NCBI RefSeq assembly: GCF_958298935.1
Contig: NC_084924.1
Location: forward strand, 3,968,001 to 4,032,000
Source: Phragmites australis
Lineage: Eukaryota; Streptophyta; Magnoliopsida; Poales; Poaceae
Reading direction: 5' to 3'
DNA length: 64,000 nucleotides
Both the position numbers and the translations under genes were made by a program. Positions 1-19,140 of the stretch are shown here, piece after piece (position 1 is the first letter of the stretch; every line of letters begins with the position of its first letter). Under the pieces are notes generated by a model. That model did no database searches and had not been told where the DNA came from. It saw nothing but the letters and a program-made list of their open reading frames with translations.

Positions 1-6208
<6,208 letters not shown>

Positions 6209-6241
6209 GGTGTCTTCGCCGCAGGAGCCCCCCGCACCACC

Positions 6242-7136
6242 CTGCAACCAGAAAGCAAACCTTGGAGGGTGATCGAGGTTCTTGTTGTGTACGTATTCAA
6301 TTTATATTCTTGAGATGAGATGACAAGGTCAGATTGCATTTGACTAGAGATGATCTGCATGCTAGTATAATTACATTTACACCTGGATCAACGACAGCTA
6401 GCTCAATTCATGCAAGCATGCAGTAACTAAAGCCTCCAGTTAATCGTGAGGTAGTCGTTTGTTCTAGCGTTGCACATGGCTAGTTGAGTTCCTCATTCAT
6501 CACCAATCTAGGCATCAGTTGTTATAGAATTGGGTAATGAACCTGGTCGTGTTTTCTAATTCGTTCCGATGCGAAAATCAAGGAAAGAACTTCATAGGTG
6601 TTGTTCTTATACTGTCAATCCATATTAATCATCGTAGGCTATCACCATATCGGGTTGTACGCGAAGCATTTCCCTATAAGAAACTCGTTTTCCTTATGCG
6701 CTATTGTTGTCATACTCACTTGTTTGTAAAAAAGGAAAAAGTTCTAACGAACTTGAATGATTGATCGTGTGAAAAGAAAAGTTAAAAAGACACCGTCTCG
6801 CCTGCTTCAGTTCTCTGAAGCAGCTGCATGTCAACAATTGAGTTTGCCCGTCAGCATTGTTCAAAATTCATGCAAAAGAGTACAGACTACTAAACCTTGA
6901 ACACGCAAGACATAAAAACGCATGCAAAAGAGTTCAAAATGCATGGCAGACAACATAAACACTGATAAAAAAAACTTATCGAATAAGCGAAGGCGATGCT
7001 AAATCAACACGGCAGAACTTATCTTTCCCTCTGGCGATGAATTTCTCTTACCTTTACAGGAGGAGGAGGAAGGGGAGGAAGGCAGTGAAGAAGGGAGCAA
7101 GAGCGAGAGGGAGTGGCCGGGGTGCAGGTAATATAG
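6242..7136 (-). promoter_or_regulatory. Glycolate oxidase core promoter, 5'UTR exon and 5'UTR intron
   Basis: On the minus strand a TATA-like CTATATTA lies at 7136-7129, so transcription probably starts near 7100. A CT-rich leader exon then runs to 7052, where AAAG|GTAAGAG makes a strong donor. A matching acceptor, TTGCAG, ends at 6242, just upstream of the start codon at 6208. The implied 5'UTR intron is about 810 bp. Leader introns are known in plant glycolate oxidase genes, but this one is predicted only from splice signals. Confidence 0.6.
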
Positions 7137-8371
7137 GAGTAGGAGGTGTCGTGGTGAGAGAGAGAGAGGTTTCTGCACTTGGAGACAAAGATGGGGGAGA
7201 CGTGGAGGTAGTCAGGAAGAAAACAGGATGAGCTATTGGAGGTTGGGATGAAGGATGGCTGCTCCTACACAGCTTCCTCATCCACTTGCATCACCACCAC
7301 GCATTGGCTCAATCCAAAAATGGAGGAACACGATAAAGAAAATAATTTCTACATTTTTGGGTTGCATTGGAGTGGTTTATCCCTTCCCCTTGTCACAAAA
7401 AATGGTAATTTTTTGCCTTGTTTTCTAAGGGGGATAAGACCATAAGAGGAGTTGGTGTGGGATTTGTTGCATCTTATGGGCCCTTTGGTTTCTTACGTGG
7501 GCCAATTTTAGGATGAGTAGTACAGAGAATATGGGGAGGGTTAGGGTTCAGGACCTGGTTGACCCAATTCTCAACGCCACTGGATAACAATTATTCAGGC
7601 AATTGACGATGAAGGGCATCTATATCTTGCAGTCCTACAAGCTATTCACAGTTTACAACAATCTTCATTTTTTTTGACAAGCCAACACACCCGAAATAAC
7701 AGCCCCTGGGACAAACCATGCTCAACAAGGGCAACGCAGGTGAAACAGCCGCAGGTAAACCTGACGGTGCCACCAGAAAATGGTATAGGAAATACGCTTC
7801 AGGTTAGACCAAGCTTCAACTTCGGCTGGCAGCTGATCCCAGCTCCTGTCTCATGCAAGAACTGTTGGAGTTATTGGCCTCAACAAGCCAACAATTATTC
7901 CGAGAGGATCCTGCTCTCTCATGATCTGTTCGTCAGCTGTAAAAACAAATGTGAGAACAGAAAATAATTCCATGGTGTTTACTTGTCTTATCCCACGATG
8001 TGGTTGGTACCACTCGATGTCAAAATGAACTCCTTTTACTTGGCAACATAATAGAAAAGGAACAAACTAGATTGTGTTCCACATTTTTTGGTACAATGTT
8101 AATATTCACTGCAAAGAAGCTATACTGCAGCTGCATTGAAACGGAAGCGGTACATTACCAGCTAACATTTTTTTATTGCAGACTAACCACCACTTGACAG
8201 AGCTACATGCATACTAGGGAAGAACATGACAAATATGAAGAGCATATGGAATTACTTTTTTCCCCTTTAAATTCAAAATGCACCTGAGCCACATCAGCAG
8301 ATTTCTCTTCCCATAACAAACTCGTCATCCGCCGTACACAAAAACTGTTTCACTACCACAAATAGGGGTCC
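7137..8371. other. Intergenic spacer between glycolate oxidase promoter and PEX13 3' end
   Basis: I see no convincing gene here. The right-hand part (about 8140-8371) is the likely 3'UTR of PEX13, transcribed leftward. The open frames at 7236-7445 and 7674-7967 have no recognisable domain and no family-like composition. Confidence 0.5.
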
Positions 8372-11300
8372 TTACTTCCCCCTACCATTCTCAGTCCAGA
8401 CGCTGTCCCATGAGTTATTGTTAGCTTTTGGCGCCTCAACATACTGCTGGCCTGGTCCCTCGAAGGATCGAGCTTCTGTGCCCTTAACACTGCCCTTCTT
8501 CGGTTTTGTTTTGATCCCCAGCAAACGCAGAACAAACCTTGCAAGCTCACCATAAAGCATTCCAGCCCGGTCACAAAACTATGGAGATAATAATATTGGA
8601 TCAGGGAGGCTACAAGAAATATACTTGATGCAAGTTTAGTTCAACTGGGAAAGTACCAAAGTACTAGATAAAAGATACCTGCAAAAGAGCTGTGATGAAC
8701 ATGTGGAATGCCTGAGTGTTTTGGCTTATGAGAAAACTAACTCGTCCGCAGAAATTTACAACACCATGCATCTGCAGTTAATGAAAGACTTAGTTAAGAA
8801 AATGCCAAAGCGTATGAATTTTTTTAATCAATTGTTTCAAAGAACAAACTATATGTAGTCACAACATAGATTTTCGTTTTGAATTACGACTACAACTAAA
8901 ATAGAAAACACATAAGCTTCACGAAGTGTAACTATCATGGCATGCCAGGGAATACAGGGTGGCTAAGTTCCAGGAAACATTTGAACGTGAGATTATCGCC
9001 ATGTGAATGTAGCACTATAAAAACCTTATTCATGCTCAGCTGTGTGGACGATGAATTGAAACTAATCATTATCTAGCTCAACAGTGAGTTGGTAGTAAAC
9101 GTATATTACCACTTGTAGGAAGGACACCCAAAAACCAGGGGGTGGGGCTGGAGGGCCAAATGAATTCGGACCCTGATTGTAAGGACCCGAGCCCATACCA
9201 TAACCACCATAGGGTCCTCCCATCCCACTGTTATACATCGACCCACCATACATTCCGGAACCTCTATACATACTGCCATAACTTCCTCCATTTCCATAAA
9301 GCCCACCACTACTATAGGGCCCACCAAATCCACCATAAGAGCTATACATACTGGACCCATAACCTGCATTTTGAACAAGGGTTAACATTTTGAGACAAAG
9401 AAATATTTGATAACTCTGCAGAAATTATGAATTACCTCCATAAGAATTTCCATAGCCTTGCTGCTGCCAAGGCCTTGGGGGCACAGGCCTTGAAACGTTG
9501 CTGTTTACATTCAAAGTAGCATTGTTCCCTGTAGCAGAAACAACTTCTCCATGTTTTGCTGTCCCAGAAGCTTCAACAGCATCACTAGTACTACCTCCAG
9601 AGGGGGGCTTGAAAGGTACTGGACCAGATGAAGCTCCTGCACGTTCCCACGGCTTTGGTGGTGGATTACTACCTGCCAATCACATCCATGAATGATGGAT
9701 TTGCTCTAAGCCTCTTAACCACAAACAAAGATGGCGCTACTCACAAATTGAAAAGCAATATAGAGTTGTTTCTTAGAGACAAACAGCTGTGACACATAAA
9801 TGCGTAATAGGAGCTTAGGAACTAACATCAGATCCGGGCAACATAACAAATCAGACACACTAAGATGCTAGCTAATAAACAATAGTAGATGACTTGCAGG
9901 ACAGAAAGACCAATTTTATGAAGATGCCACACACGGGCAAATATATCAATAAGTACTTTACAATATTAAAGAAAAGTTGATACTACAGTGCAGACTGCGC
10001 AATCCAAACAGCAACCACCATTTCAAACCCTGACCATTACTCGCTACATGCGAAACCAAAACCAACAATCACACTGAGACTGCAATCTCGCAACTGTCAA
10101 GTCTATCACTAATACACAGAAGCACAAATACTAGAACTCACTCCAAGAACAGGTATGCGGGTGACTATGAACTAAATGGACAAAAACAGCAGATCAAGAC
10201 ACAGCGAATTACAGCTTGATTCAACATATTTGCATTTCAGCTTTACATTACCATGTCACCCCAATCACTGACATGATTTCATTCTGCAAAGCCTTCTATT
10301 ACAGTTTTTTCACAACATATTACATTTGCCAATCTTTCTGCATTACCATTTAGATTAGCTAGTCCAAGTTCTATTCGACAGACTGACCTTTCCCCAAATT
10401 ACTCATATGGACTACACCTACATAAAGCAAAGCAAACAAAACAAAGGACTATTTGGAGCTATGTCAGAAAACATATGTACTAAATATTGGTATTTATCTG
10501 TCCTTGGTTCCTACAATAACCTGGTGTTGACAACCAAATTTAGCATGTCATAGTCTAAAGTCTAATTAGATTATCAAGTATTTTAGCAGCCGAATTATTA
10601 TTGTTGGTTAGCTTAATTCGATTGCCAAATGAATGGGTAGCCGAACATAAATGTTCTGGTTTAATCGGTTGATGGTCAATTTTGGTACAGTAACAAATTA
10701 GAGCATGAGTTTATGGTTTAGCCGAGTAATTAAATTTGAACTTTATTCATTGATTAGCTCGGCTGATGAAGTAGTTAATATAATTGATAATCAGTGCGTT
10801 CAGTTGTTACGAGGTTAATTAAGTATAGCTGATAGGATATCAACAAGTCAGCTAGTGCATTGGCCAAGGGGAAAGAGAGTGAAAGGAAAGGTTAACCTTC
10901 TATATCTAAATGTATGACCGGGTTAGTAATGCGTAGGGCATACATTCGGCTAAATATTAATGCGCCGTAATAATTTGTTTAGAAAGTGTTTTGGCTGAGT
11001 AGATTCATTCTTATTTGATTGGAGAATCTGAGCATATGGTTGGCAAGTGTATGTACAAATGTAGGAGAGCTCTTTGGCTTGGAGGGACTTAAAGTTAAAC
11101 ATGGCAAGCGTGCTCAGATGGGAGTTTAAGGATAAAAAAAGGAGAGAAAAGAAACAGGCGAAAGGCTGCATGGAAGTCAGTATGCTGGTTTGATTATTGC
11201 CTGGGCGTAATCGTTAGCTGTTTGGATTCATGCTGCATGCTGGCGTAAGGAGTTGGCGAGATTTTCTGTCGCTGAAGACGGCTCATGGCAATGTAATAGA

Positions 11301-12290
11301 ATATATAGAGACGAATGGAAAAAGGAAATAACATGTTCGGTTTAGAAAGGCACGAAGGGATTTTCATCACGATCAAAGACAAACAAATCAGATGTTCATT
11401 CGGTTCACCGGTGAAATTACGATCGAGTTTGACTTAGTCATGGCCAGAGACCAGGCCGCCCTTTAAAGGAGAAGGGTCCCAGGCCAATTGTTCTGCCCAC
11501 AATCGATCAAAACACAACCGCATCTATCTTTTTACCTAGCTCCTGTAGTCCTATCCTTCTTTTTTCCTCCTCCTGTTACCGCCCTTGATCTCCATGGCCT
11601 AGGGCAAGCCGCCAGCTGACCGTGCCCTGACGAGGTCACTCCCAGGTGCGATTTATTGACGAAGATCCATCGCTACAGTGTCAAACTGGTTTCCCATGTG
11701 CTGCTCGCCATGTTAGCAATCCTTTACCAGTTTACTCGTAAATCGGTCGCTTGTTGCCGTGAAAGCACAATAATTATCTCCGTTGCTATACGCTCTGCGC
11801 GTGTCGCTGCAGATTGCACAAGAGGTGCTAGTGTGTTGGCGCGAGGATCCATATGTTTGTGCCAACACCTGGTTGTCATGATTTTTTGTTCTTCTTTGGC
11901 AAAGGAATTTTATCTCAAATTCCCAAGTTCTGCTGAGGTCAGGCAAAACAAGCGCACAGGGTTGATGAGACGCTCCTGGTGAAACCACAAGTCTCTCCCC
12001 AGATGTTCATGAACGCACGCTCACGCAGATCCCTAAGCACCACCCCCACTAGCACCGGCACCGCAGCCTAATCGACCGGGCGCACCCACAGGCACGGGAT
12101 CCAACCCAGTCGCAAACTAAAACCAACCGATCAGACCGAAATCGGGAGCCGATCGATCGGTCCACCCCCTCTTCTTCCCCGTCGCCGATCGAGTCGATCA
12201 CGCAGATAATCAGTCACGAACACGCGATAAAAAAGGAGTTCCACGGGGAAGACGCGCGCGCGCGAGGGTAGACGACGCACCTGCTGCCAT
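8372..12290 (-). CDS. PEX13: Peroxin 13 (PEX13), peroxisomal membrane docking factor
   Basis: Integral peroxisomal membrane protein that, with PEX14, docks cargo-loaded receptors for matrix import. Predicted exons: 12290-12281 (only ATGGCAGCAG), 9672-9436, 9363-9110, about 8771-8680 and 8578-8372; about 266 residues. The first exon joins as MAAGSNPPPKPWERAG. A Gly/Tyr-rich stretch follows (SMYSSYGGFGGPYSSGGLYG and more), typical of plant PEX13. Then come the membrane region with FWVSFLQVMHGVVNFCGR and QNTQAFHMFITALLQ, and GMLYGELARFVLRLLGIK. The end is basic, with SVWTENGRGK. Plant PEX13 lacks the SH3 domain of yeast and animals, and none is seen here. The exon-1 start is chosen because its donor (CAG|GTGCGT) and the acceptor at 9673 restore the expected reading. 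Intron 1 is unusually long (about 2.6 kb). The boundary of the 8680-8771 exon may be off by one base. The next gene, glycolate oxidase, makes a peroxisomal cargo. Confidence 0.92.
9673..12280 (-). other. Long first intron of PEX13
   Basis: No coding exon is seen between the ten-base first coding exon and exon 2. About 10490-11450 is AT-rich, with recurring GCCGA/TCGGC-type words, and may be an old transposon insertion. I could not find clear ends or a target duplication. Confidence 0.4.
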
Positions 12291-12704
12291 GGCGTGCGCC
12301 GCGCGGCTCCTCCCCTACTTTCCTTCCCCGCCTCGCTTGCTCCGGCCGTCGTCGCGGTCGCAGAGGAGAATAGTCCAGCCGAGCCGCGCACACGGCGGGC
12401 AATGACTAGGCCTGGCTCGTCCGCGTCGGGTTCGGGATTCGGCGCGTATGGTGACCGGAGGCGAGACGAGGCGAGGCGCGTCACCGGACGACTCGTCACG
12501 TCTTTCCGCCTCGGTCAAGCCCCCCGCCCTGACTCGTTTTTTTCCCTTCTTTGACAGGCCTTTGGGGACTCGATTAGCGACCTTATTATTATTATTTTCA
12601 ATAATTTTAAAAGTATATGTTTATTTTAAAATAGCGTACATCTAAGCTACCGTTTTGATTGACCAACAGCAAGATGTTACACATCTAACAAGTGATAATT
12701 TTAA

Positions 12705-13030
12705 AAATAATAAACAATGTATTCTATTGTTCTCAAAATCAAAACAATATCAAAATAATAATAATAAATTCTAAAAAATATATCATAGATGATACTATGA
12801 TCTAGTTTAAAAAGATAAAAAAAATATGATTGGTACAATGAGAAAAAACAAATATTATTATATAGTATAATAAAATTTGTCTTTTTTTTCTTATTGTTAA
12901 GGTATCGGTTTGAGTTAAAAAAATTAGAGACAGATTATAGCATCCTCTATAATATATCTTTTCAGAATTTTTTATGACTATTTCGATAGTGATTTGAATT
13001 TTGAGACTAAGGGAACCTAATATTTTTTTT
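12705..13030. mobile_element. AT-rich foldback MITE, copy 1
   Basis: The left arm (about 12718-12780, with ATTGTTCTCAAAATCAAAAC and AAATTCTAAAAAAT) and the right arm (about 12955-13025, with CAGAATTTTTTATGAC and GATTTGAATTTTGAGAC) are imperfect inverted repeats. A related sequence with the same two arms occurs at about 57128-57382, so this is a repeated family. No coding capacity. Exact ends and target duplication are uncertain. The element lies upstream of PEX13 in non-genic, AT-rich DNA. Confidence 0.55.
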
Positions 13031-14060
13031 ATTTTTTAAGTTGTTGTCTTTATTCTTTTAAATGTGTCACCCGTTGAAAACGCGTGGTGTAAAATATTTT
13101 AAAATGGGCATGTAATTTTACTATTATTTAAAAATAAATTAAAAAATTCCTCAATTAGCGTGCGACCTTATTTGGGTTGGAGATTTGGCCTGACATCTGA
13201 CTCGGTTTGGGCCAAGAATAGGAGGTGGTTGGATCTAGGTTTGAAGGATAAATTGGGCTACATAAGAATGGAGAAAGAGAAAAAACAAGGCCCTTATACC
13301 TAACTTTTTTTTTCATGTTTTAGCAAGAAACAACAGTCTTCAATTTCCGTCCTTCCACAGCCTCGCTCGCGCTACAGCTTCGGCACTACAGCTTGCCTTG
13401 CGTGTCACCCGTCTCCGACACGCTCCTGCCACCCACCACCGCTCAAATCCAACATCCTTACCGCCGCTGCCCTGGGACTGGTCCACCGACCATCCGCCGT
13501 TGTCTTGCCTCCATGACTACCTCCTCCGTTGGGCCGCCCCTCTTCTCTGATCTCTTCTAAGCCTGGCGACAAAAGAAGCTCCCACAATCAATCCCCGCCA
13601 GAAGTCGTGGCCGGGATCATCGCCTAACCGTGCCTCTTAAATTTCAGGCGTCTGAAATTTAGGAGGTGTGGATGTTTATACCCCGTTCATGCGCAGAGGC
13701 ATAGGACACATGAGATTTGTTGGAAGTTTCACGAATTTCGTATAAACTTGTTCTTTTTTTACACCGTATAAATCAGTTCAATTCTGACCAAAAATTATTA
13801 TGATCGGAGAACTACTAAGTTCGCTAGGAAATCTACCATGTTATGATTTTAACCTAGGGATATCATAATAGGCACTTGATTTCTGCTCCGAAAGTGCGTA
13901 TCATAAGGGTTTTTTTAAGTAAACAGTTGGAATTCTATGCTTAGCAACAAACTTTGGTGATATTACGAAGATCCAGAATTAAATAGTACTGTTGCTAGAG
14001 TTGAATTGACAATGAAATTACTTAATACTACATCCGATGCTTCATGCGCATCGTGAGCAT
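13031..14060. other. Non-genic stretch between MITE and retrotransposon nest
   Basis: AT-rich DNA to about 13300, then a CT-rich segment (13330-13630) without a supported gene. A short palindrome around 13648-13668 (TTTCAGGCGTCTGAAA) is visible. The left boundary of the gypsy remnant lies somewhere near 13640-14060, but no LTR end could be recognised. Confidence 0.35.
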
Positions 14061-14586
14061 CAATGTGGTTGACACGGCCTTTCTCAAAGGATTGGATGGT
14101 TTTCTTCTACTGTCCCGAGGCTTGTGATCCACCACGTCCAACTCCTGATGCTGTTGTCTTGGAACTTACTATGGAGTTTATTGGAGCTCGTGCTACAGTA
14201 GGGTTTTTGTGTGGGCAGTTGGCTATCATATGCCCGGGCTCCCTACAGTTGTAGCAGACTCTATCTTTTTCTTTCGGACACCTAGGCAATACTTTAATTG
14301 ATGGTCTGCTGATTTGCTGAATTCTGGCTGCGGTAAGCTGAACCTGTTGACCGGTTGTATCCTTGAGACTGATCTTGGATAATTGGTTGGTATTTTGGCT
14401 TCTGGTAGTTGTTAGGTCTGGGCCTTGTGAATCTTTCCTGCTGCCTATGCTTATGTGCCATGAATTTACGTTTTCGGTCATTGTCTCCTTCAGATTTAGC
14501 TTCCTCTATGATGATGGCTTGATTCATCATCGTGTTGAAGTCCGTAAGTGCTGGCAGACTGGTGCGTCTTTAGAGTACTGTGCAAT
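14061..14586 (-). mobile_element. Ty3/gypsy gag C-terminal fragment with CCHC zinc knuckle
   Basis: Minus-strand frames encode a gag nucleocapsid segment. The zinc knuckle CYNCREPGHMIANCP has C-x2-C-x4-H-x4-C spacing, preceded by basic, Gln/Arg-rich sequence (FTRPRPNNYQKPKYQP) in an adjacent frame. The frame is broken, and no protease, reverse transcriptase or integrase follows on the left, so the 3' half of the element is missing. The rest of the same gag continues at 18547-19140, on the far side of an inserted LTR-like block. Confidence 0.8.
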
Positions 14587-17500
14587 TGTAACACCCTGAT
14601 TTTCAGAATTTACAACTTTTAAATTTTTTTAAGATTATTGAATAGCTTCAACAGTAGTATAGGTTTAAAACCTATTTTCTTAATCAATCAATCAATATAT
14701 GTTATTATTTTGTGTGCATTGCATGCTGAGTTTTGCTAGGAGCCAGGTAAATGCATTAGAGTTCTTTTTCTTTTTAGCGTTTTGAGTGAAAAGGATTTTG
14801 AAAAGGTTTTTACAAAACTCAGTAGTGAATAGGTTAAGAATCTTAATGGTTGGAATTCAAAATCTTTGAATTCATTATCTATTCAATTCTTGATTATACC
14901 TAATCTTTTTCTAGTTCATTCAAATCTTATCCAAATCCTTGTTTAAAGCCAATCTCTTCTCTTTCTCAAATTATATCCAAATCCAAATTCCTTATCTACT
15001 CCTATCCTTGTTCAACCTCATTTTTCGTTTCTCTTAAATTCACTCCAAACTCAATTCATATTCAAACCCTATTCAAATTTCTCTGCAAAAGTTTCTTTTC
15101 TAAACCCTAGATATACCTAATGTGTATTTAGGCTCATTCTTGCTCAAGTACAAACCCTTAGCCAAGTCTTCTAGATGGCCCAACAAAGAATCCACGAAAT
15201 CTGTAAATTTTCGCGGAGTCCTGAACAGCCTCATATTTCCATGAGGTTTCGGATTTCAAAATGGCCTCAAATGCAAATCTTGACAATACCAAAGTTGTAA
15301 GTCTCGTCGAGAGTTTCGATTTGAATCTATGGAAGTCACCTTTTGGATAATTGAGCTAGGAGTTATGGCCCCCGAAATCAGTGCTGAGCAGATAAGTTCA
15401 AGTTCAAACAATTTATCTTGTGGCGCATTTTTGAAAATCAAGATGACGTTTTCAGAAGTTCCAATGACTACCAAAGTTGTAGATCTTTTCGAGTACTACA
15501 ATTTAGAATCAAGAAATGTTTAATCTGGTGTTCGGACGATGGAGGCATTATCCTCGGAATAGAGAGCTGCGAATAAGGAAATCGTAACCGACTCGAACTC
15601 GAATCTGATTCGTGTTCGGTTTGGACTCCACCTCAACCAGCCGCCCCTAGCCCTATAAATATGAGTTGCACGCTCTCTCCTACCCCTATTCCATACCCCC
15701 CAAGCCCTAGAAGTCGCTGCTGCCATGTTCGTGCATCGCCGGAGTGCCACGGTTCCCCAGAGCCGCCGCCGCCGCCGCCCGTTATGCGCTACGTCGTCTT
15801 CTCCGTAAATCGTCCTTCCTCGACCATCAAAGTAAGGTGAGGACCCCTTCTTCTCCTCCCTTACTACTGTTTTAGCATCATAGTAAGTCCCTAGCCAAGC
15901 CCTAGCCTCGGCCAAAGCCCGATCTATGCCGCCACGGTCGTCGCCGTCGCGGACAGCCGTGCTGTAGCTGATTGGCATCGATGTTCTCAACCGACCAGTG
16001 GTCAAATCACCAAGCCCTTTCACCGGTGCATGTCCCATGATGTTCCCCACACCCTCACCAACCAGGTCAGTCAGTAAAGCAGCCAAACCACCGCAATCAA
16101 GGTCGACATACCCGCTATCCGATTTCTGGACGCGTTCTGCGCGCGCACCGGATTTGCATTCGCGTTCCCGGTCAATCCGAAAGCTGTATGGATCCACCAA
16201 CCACGTCACGACGTGTCCCATCGAATCTTCTACGTGACCCTAGGAGCTCATCCCCGTTTGTGCAGCAACACGACTAAAACATCATTGCCAAATACAATAT
16301 GTCGCATCTATGACCCGTCTCATCTCCGTTGATCGTTTTTCCTCTCAGTGGATGATCTAGCCAAAACTATACAGTAGCATTGTGTTCCCGGGATATATGA
16401 ACATATCTATTCAAATGGTTTCTCAAATTCATAGCCAATCTCGGGGAACGTGAGTGTCTTCGTTCCTGCATCTGTTCGCGGTCACCACCAAACCTAGCAG
16501 CAGTCATCGCTGTTTTGCCGCTACCTCGGATGACCTCTTCCAAAACCAACCATACCGCTGAATTAGTCTTTCCGCATTCTACGCTATGCTTTCCTCGTTT
16601 CACTGAAACACCACTGAAGCCCAATATCGATGTCTGTGGTCACGTGCCCGATCGCCATCTCCGATGAAACCCAAATCACCACCGCTACATAGAGTCACCA
16701 ATAGTATTCTTAACCTAGAAGCGCAACCTTCAGCCTTTTTGATCCATCATAGGTGGTCGAGACTAGATCTCCACGTAACCCTTCCTTAATCCAAGATGGT
16801 ACTTGCATAGCATGTCAAGTCAATGCCACATCATTCTGCTTAGCCTAGTCAATGAATTCTAATCTGTCATACATTTCTTGAATCTTGCGCAATGAAGTTG
16901 TCAAGCCTGACACAGTGATTATGCAATAAAGCCTTTCTCATAGGAAGATAATTCCGGAAAATCAACATTTCCTTTCAGTCTAATCCATCTCTCGAAAGCT
17001 ATTCTCTTTTCATCTTATCTCCGATTTAGACGATTCTTGCGTCTAAATATTTCTAAAATCATCCCTATCCAACCATAGTATTTTTAAAGTATTTTGATGA
17101 TGTTTGGTATGTTGTTCTTAGTGTTTGCTTTGTGTTATTTGTCGGTAGTTCTCGCAATTAGTCGATAACGTTCCGGAGCAGTTCGAGGGACTTCAAGACC
17201 AAGATTTCGACAACACTGAGTAGTATTGGGTAAAAGACAAGTGTCTTTGATCATCTTGAACCTATAATTTAAACTGTTTTATTTTACAAAATTGCATGCA
17301 GTGTCTGTTAATATGATGGGTACTAACCTATGTTAGGGTTTTCCCTTATCGTCTCTTGGAACCTAGATGGTTTATGGTTAGGTATCTTTGGTGGGTAGAT
17401 TGCTTAGCTATGCTTTTGAGATATTTAGAAGTGGCATATACTTGATTAATGAACTTATGCAACAATGGTCGTTAATGTGTTAATGGTCTAGCAACATGAA

Positions 17501-18546
17501 ATCTTAGGCATTGAGCAAAGTGGTTTTGATGGTTGTCATGATTATGATGTTGGTTTAGTGTTTGCTCAAGTAACCTAAGTAAAGACATGTTCATGGAGCG
17601 ACAATCCAAGAAATATCGTACCAACCATGAGCTGGTATGGGCCAGGTCTAGCCTATTAATTAGTGGATTCTAATTTTGTGCGTGCCAAACAGAAGAGTGG
17701 CTGTATGGGGATGGCAAAAGCCAGAGCCATTTGGTTAGTGGTGTGAGATGTGTAATGGAAGGGAAGAGTGAAAATTTTCTGGAGCTACAAGACGCAAAAA
17801 GGGGCTTCTGGGTGGTGTGTGTTTCGCGGACACAGCAACAAGAAAAATCACGACTTGTGGGGAAAGCTGGACAACCTCTGCAGAGTGTAAAACTGTTATA
17901 ACAGCCGTGCTCACGGATATGAGAGACTTGGATTCTCACATGATTAGTGGATTGTGGTTATGGTTCTGGTATATGGAGTACTAGATAGTTGTGGTTTTGG
18001 TTATAGTACAGGGAGTACTAGACGGTTATGGTATGCAAGGTGGGGAGCTTTGTATACTGGGTGTTGGATTATATGTGTTACATTCACTTAATAATTGTTT
18101 AATGTTTTTTGAGTCCAAATATCTTTTCACTCGCATTTACGCAAATATACCATGTGTTAGCCTATTCTTGATATAAGCATGCATATCATTATCTTTCTCA
18201 CACTTGCTGAGCGCATCATGTGCTCACACTTGCTATTTTCCCTATACCATGTGACATGTATGCTACTGCTCAGTGAGTGAAGATGTTGAAGACTATCAAA
18301 ATGAGGTTGTGACGTTCTAGGCGTGTCTCCCGATCGGTTACTTGCGGTGTTGTTGGGCACCAGTGCTTCTGTTTCGCTGCAGATATCTTCATAGAAGACA
18401 ATATATGTCAATTGTTGTAAGAGTTTAACGTTTATTTAATAAAAGTATTGCTTTTGTTACTTCACCTGTGACGTCCTTATGTGTGTTGAATATCCTGAGC
18501 ACACATAAGCCGCATCTGATTTTGGCCGTTAAAACCGGGTGTGACA
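14587..18546 (+). mobile_element. Solo-LTR-like block of 3.96 kb inserted in the gypsy gag
   Basis: The block begins TGTAACACCCTG and ends CCGGGTGTGACA, imperfect inverted termini of the TG...CA type seen in grass gypsy LTRs. Flanks GCAAT (14582-14586) and ACAAT (18547-18551) match at four of five bases, as for an aged 5-bp target duplication. A plus-strand TATA-like CTATAAATA lies near 15654, followed by a CT-rich leader, consistent with an LTR promoter in plus orientation. I found no second copy of the termini inside, so a solo LTR is the simplest reading, although it would be a very long one. A non-autonomous element with little coding capacity is the alternative. The antisense open frame at 15520-16221 has no recognisable domain. 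Confidence 0.6.
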
Positions 18547-19140
18547 ACAATCCCCTTCTGAAGCGGTCCTACTTTTCTTGTCCGTATTCAGATCTTTTGG
18601 GGCATAACGGGAGAGCTTAGTGAATTTGGGAGTGTTCTGATTTACGGTCATAGCCCCTTGTTTCAAGTCACGAAACTCTGCTGTCTTCACCTCTATGATT
18701 CCTTCTGGGATGTGATACTTCCTAAATTCCTCTCATGTGATGGCATTGACATCCTCTACTATTTCTTGATAGTTTTCCCACCATTCTAAGGCCGCTTCCA
18801 TCAATTGATGAGATGCCGAAAGAACCTTTTCACTGTCACTGGGATTTATGACATCCAGCTTCCTGTTGATGCCCCTTAGCCAATCATCTGTTGCTAGTGG
18901 GTCATCTTCCGTGTGATTGAAGGTGGCTGATATGAGTCTCATGACCTCGGTCATCTTGGACTGTGGTTCTTGTCCATTTCCACATTTGACTTGCATTCCT
19001 TGTGCTTTGGCTTCCGTCAAACGATTAGCCATTACTGCCACAAGTTCTTTAACATATAGTAGGGGTGACAGCTGTCCTCTCAGCTGGCCATATCCCTCTT
19101 GCCCTTGATTCACTCCATCCTCATGGTCTTGCTCTTCCAT
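18547..19140 (-). mobile_element. Ty3/gypsy gag N-terminal and central fragment
   Basis: The minus strand encodes a gag capsid-like segment with LISATFNHTEDDPLATDDWL and HQLMEAALEWWENYQEI. The Trp-rich signature and spacing are typical of grass gypsy gag (retrotrans_gag). The reading frame breaks below 18733, but homologous sequence continues to the insertion point at 18547 and resumes below 14587. Together with 14061-14586 this is one gag split by the LTR-like block. Confidence 0.8.

Noticed and set aside
15520..16221. 233-residue minus-strand open frame
   Set aside because: Inside an LTR-like block, no recognised domain and no supporting signals; kept only as a possible captured segment.
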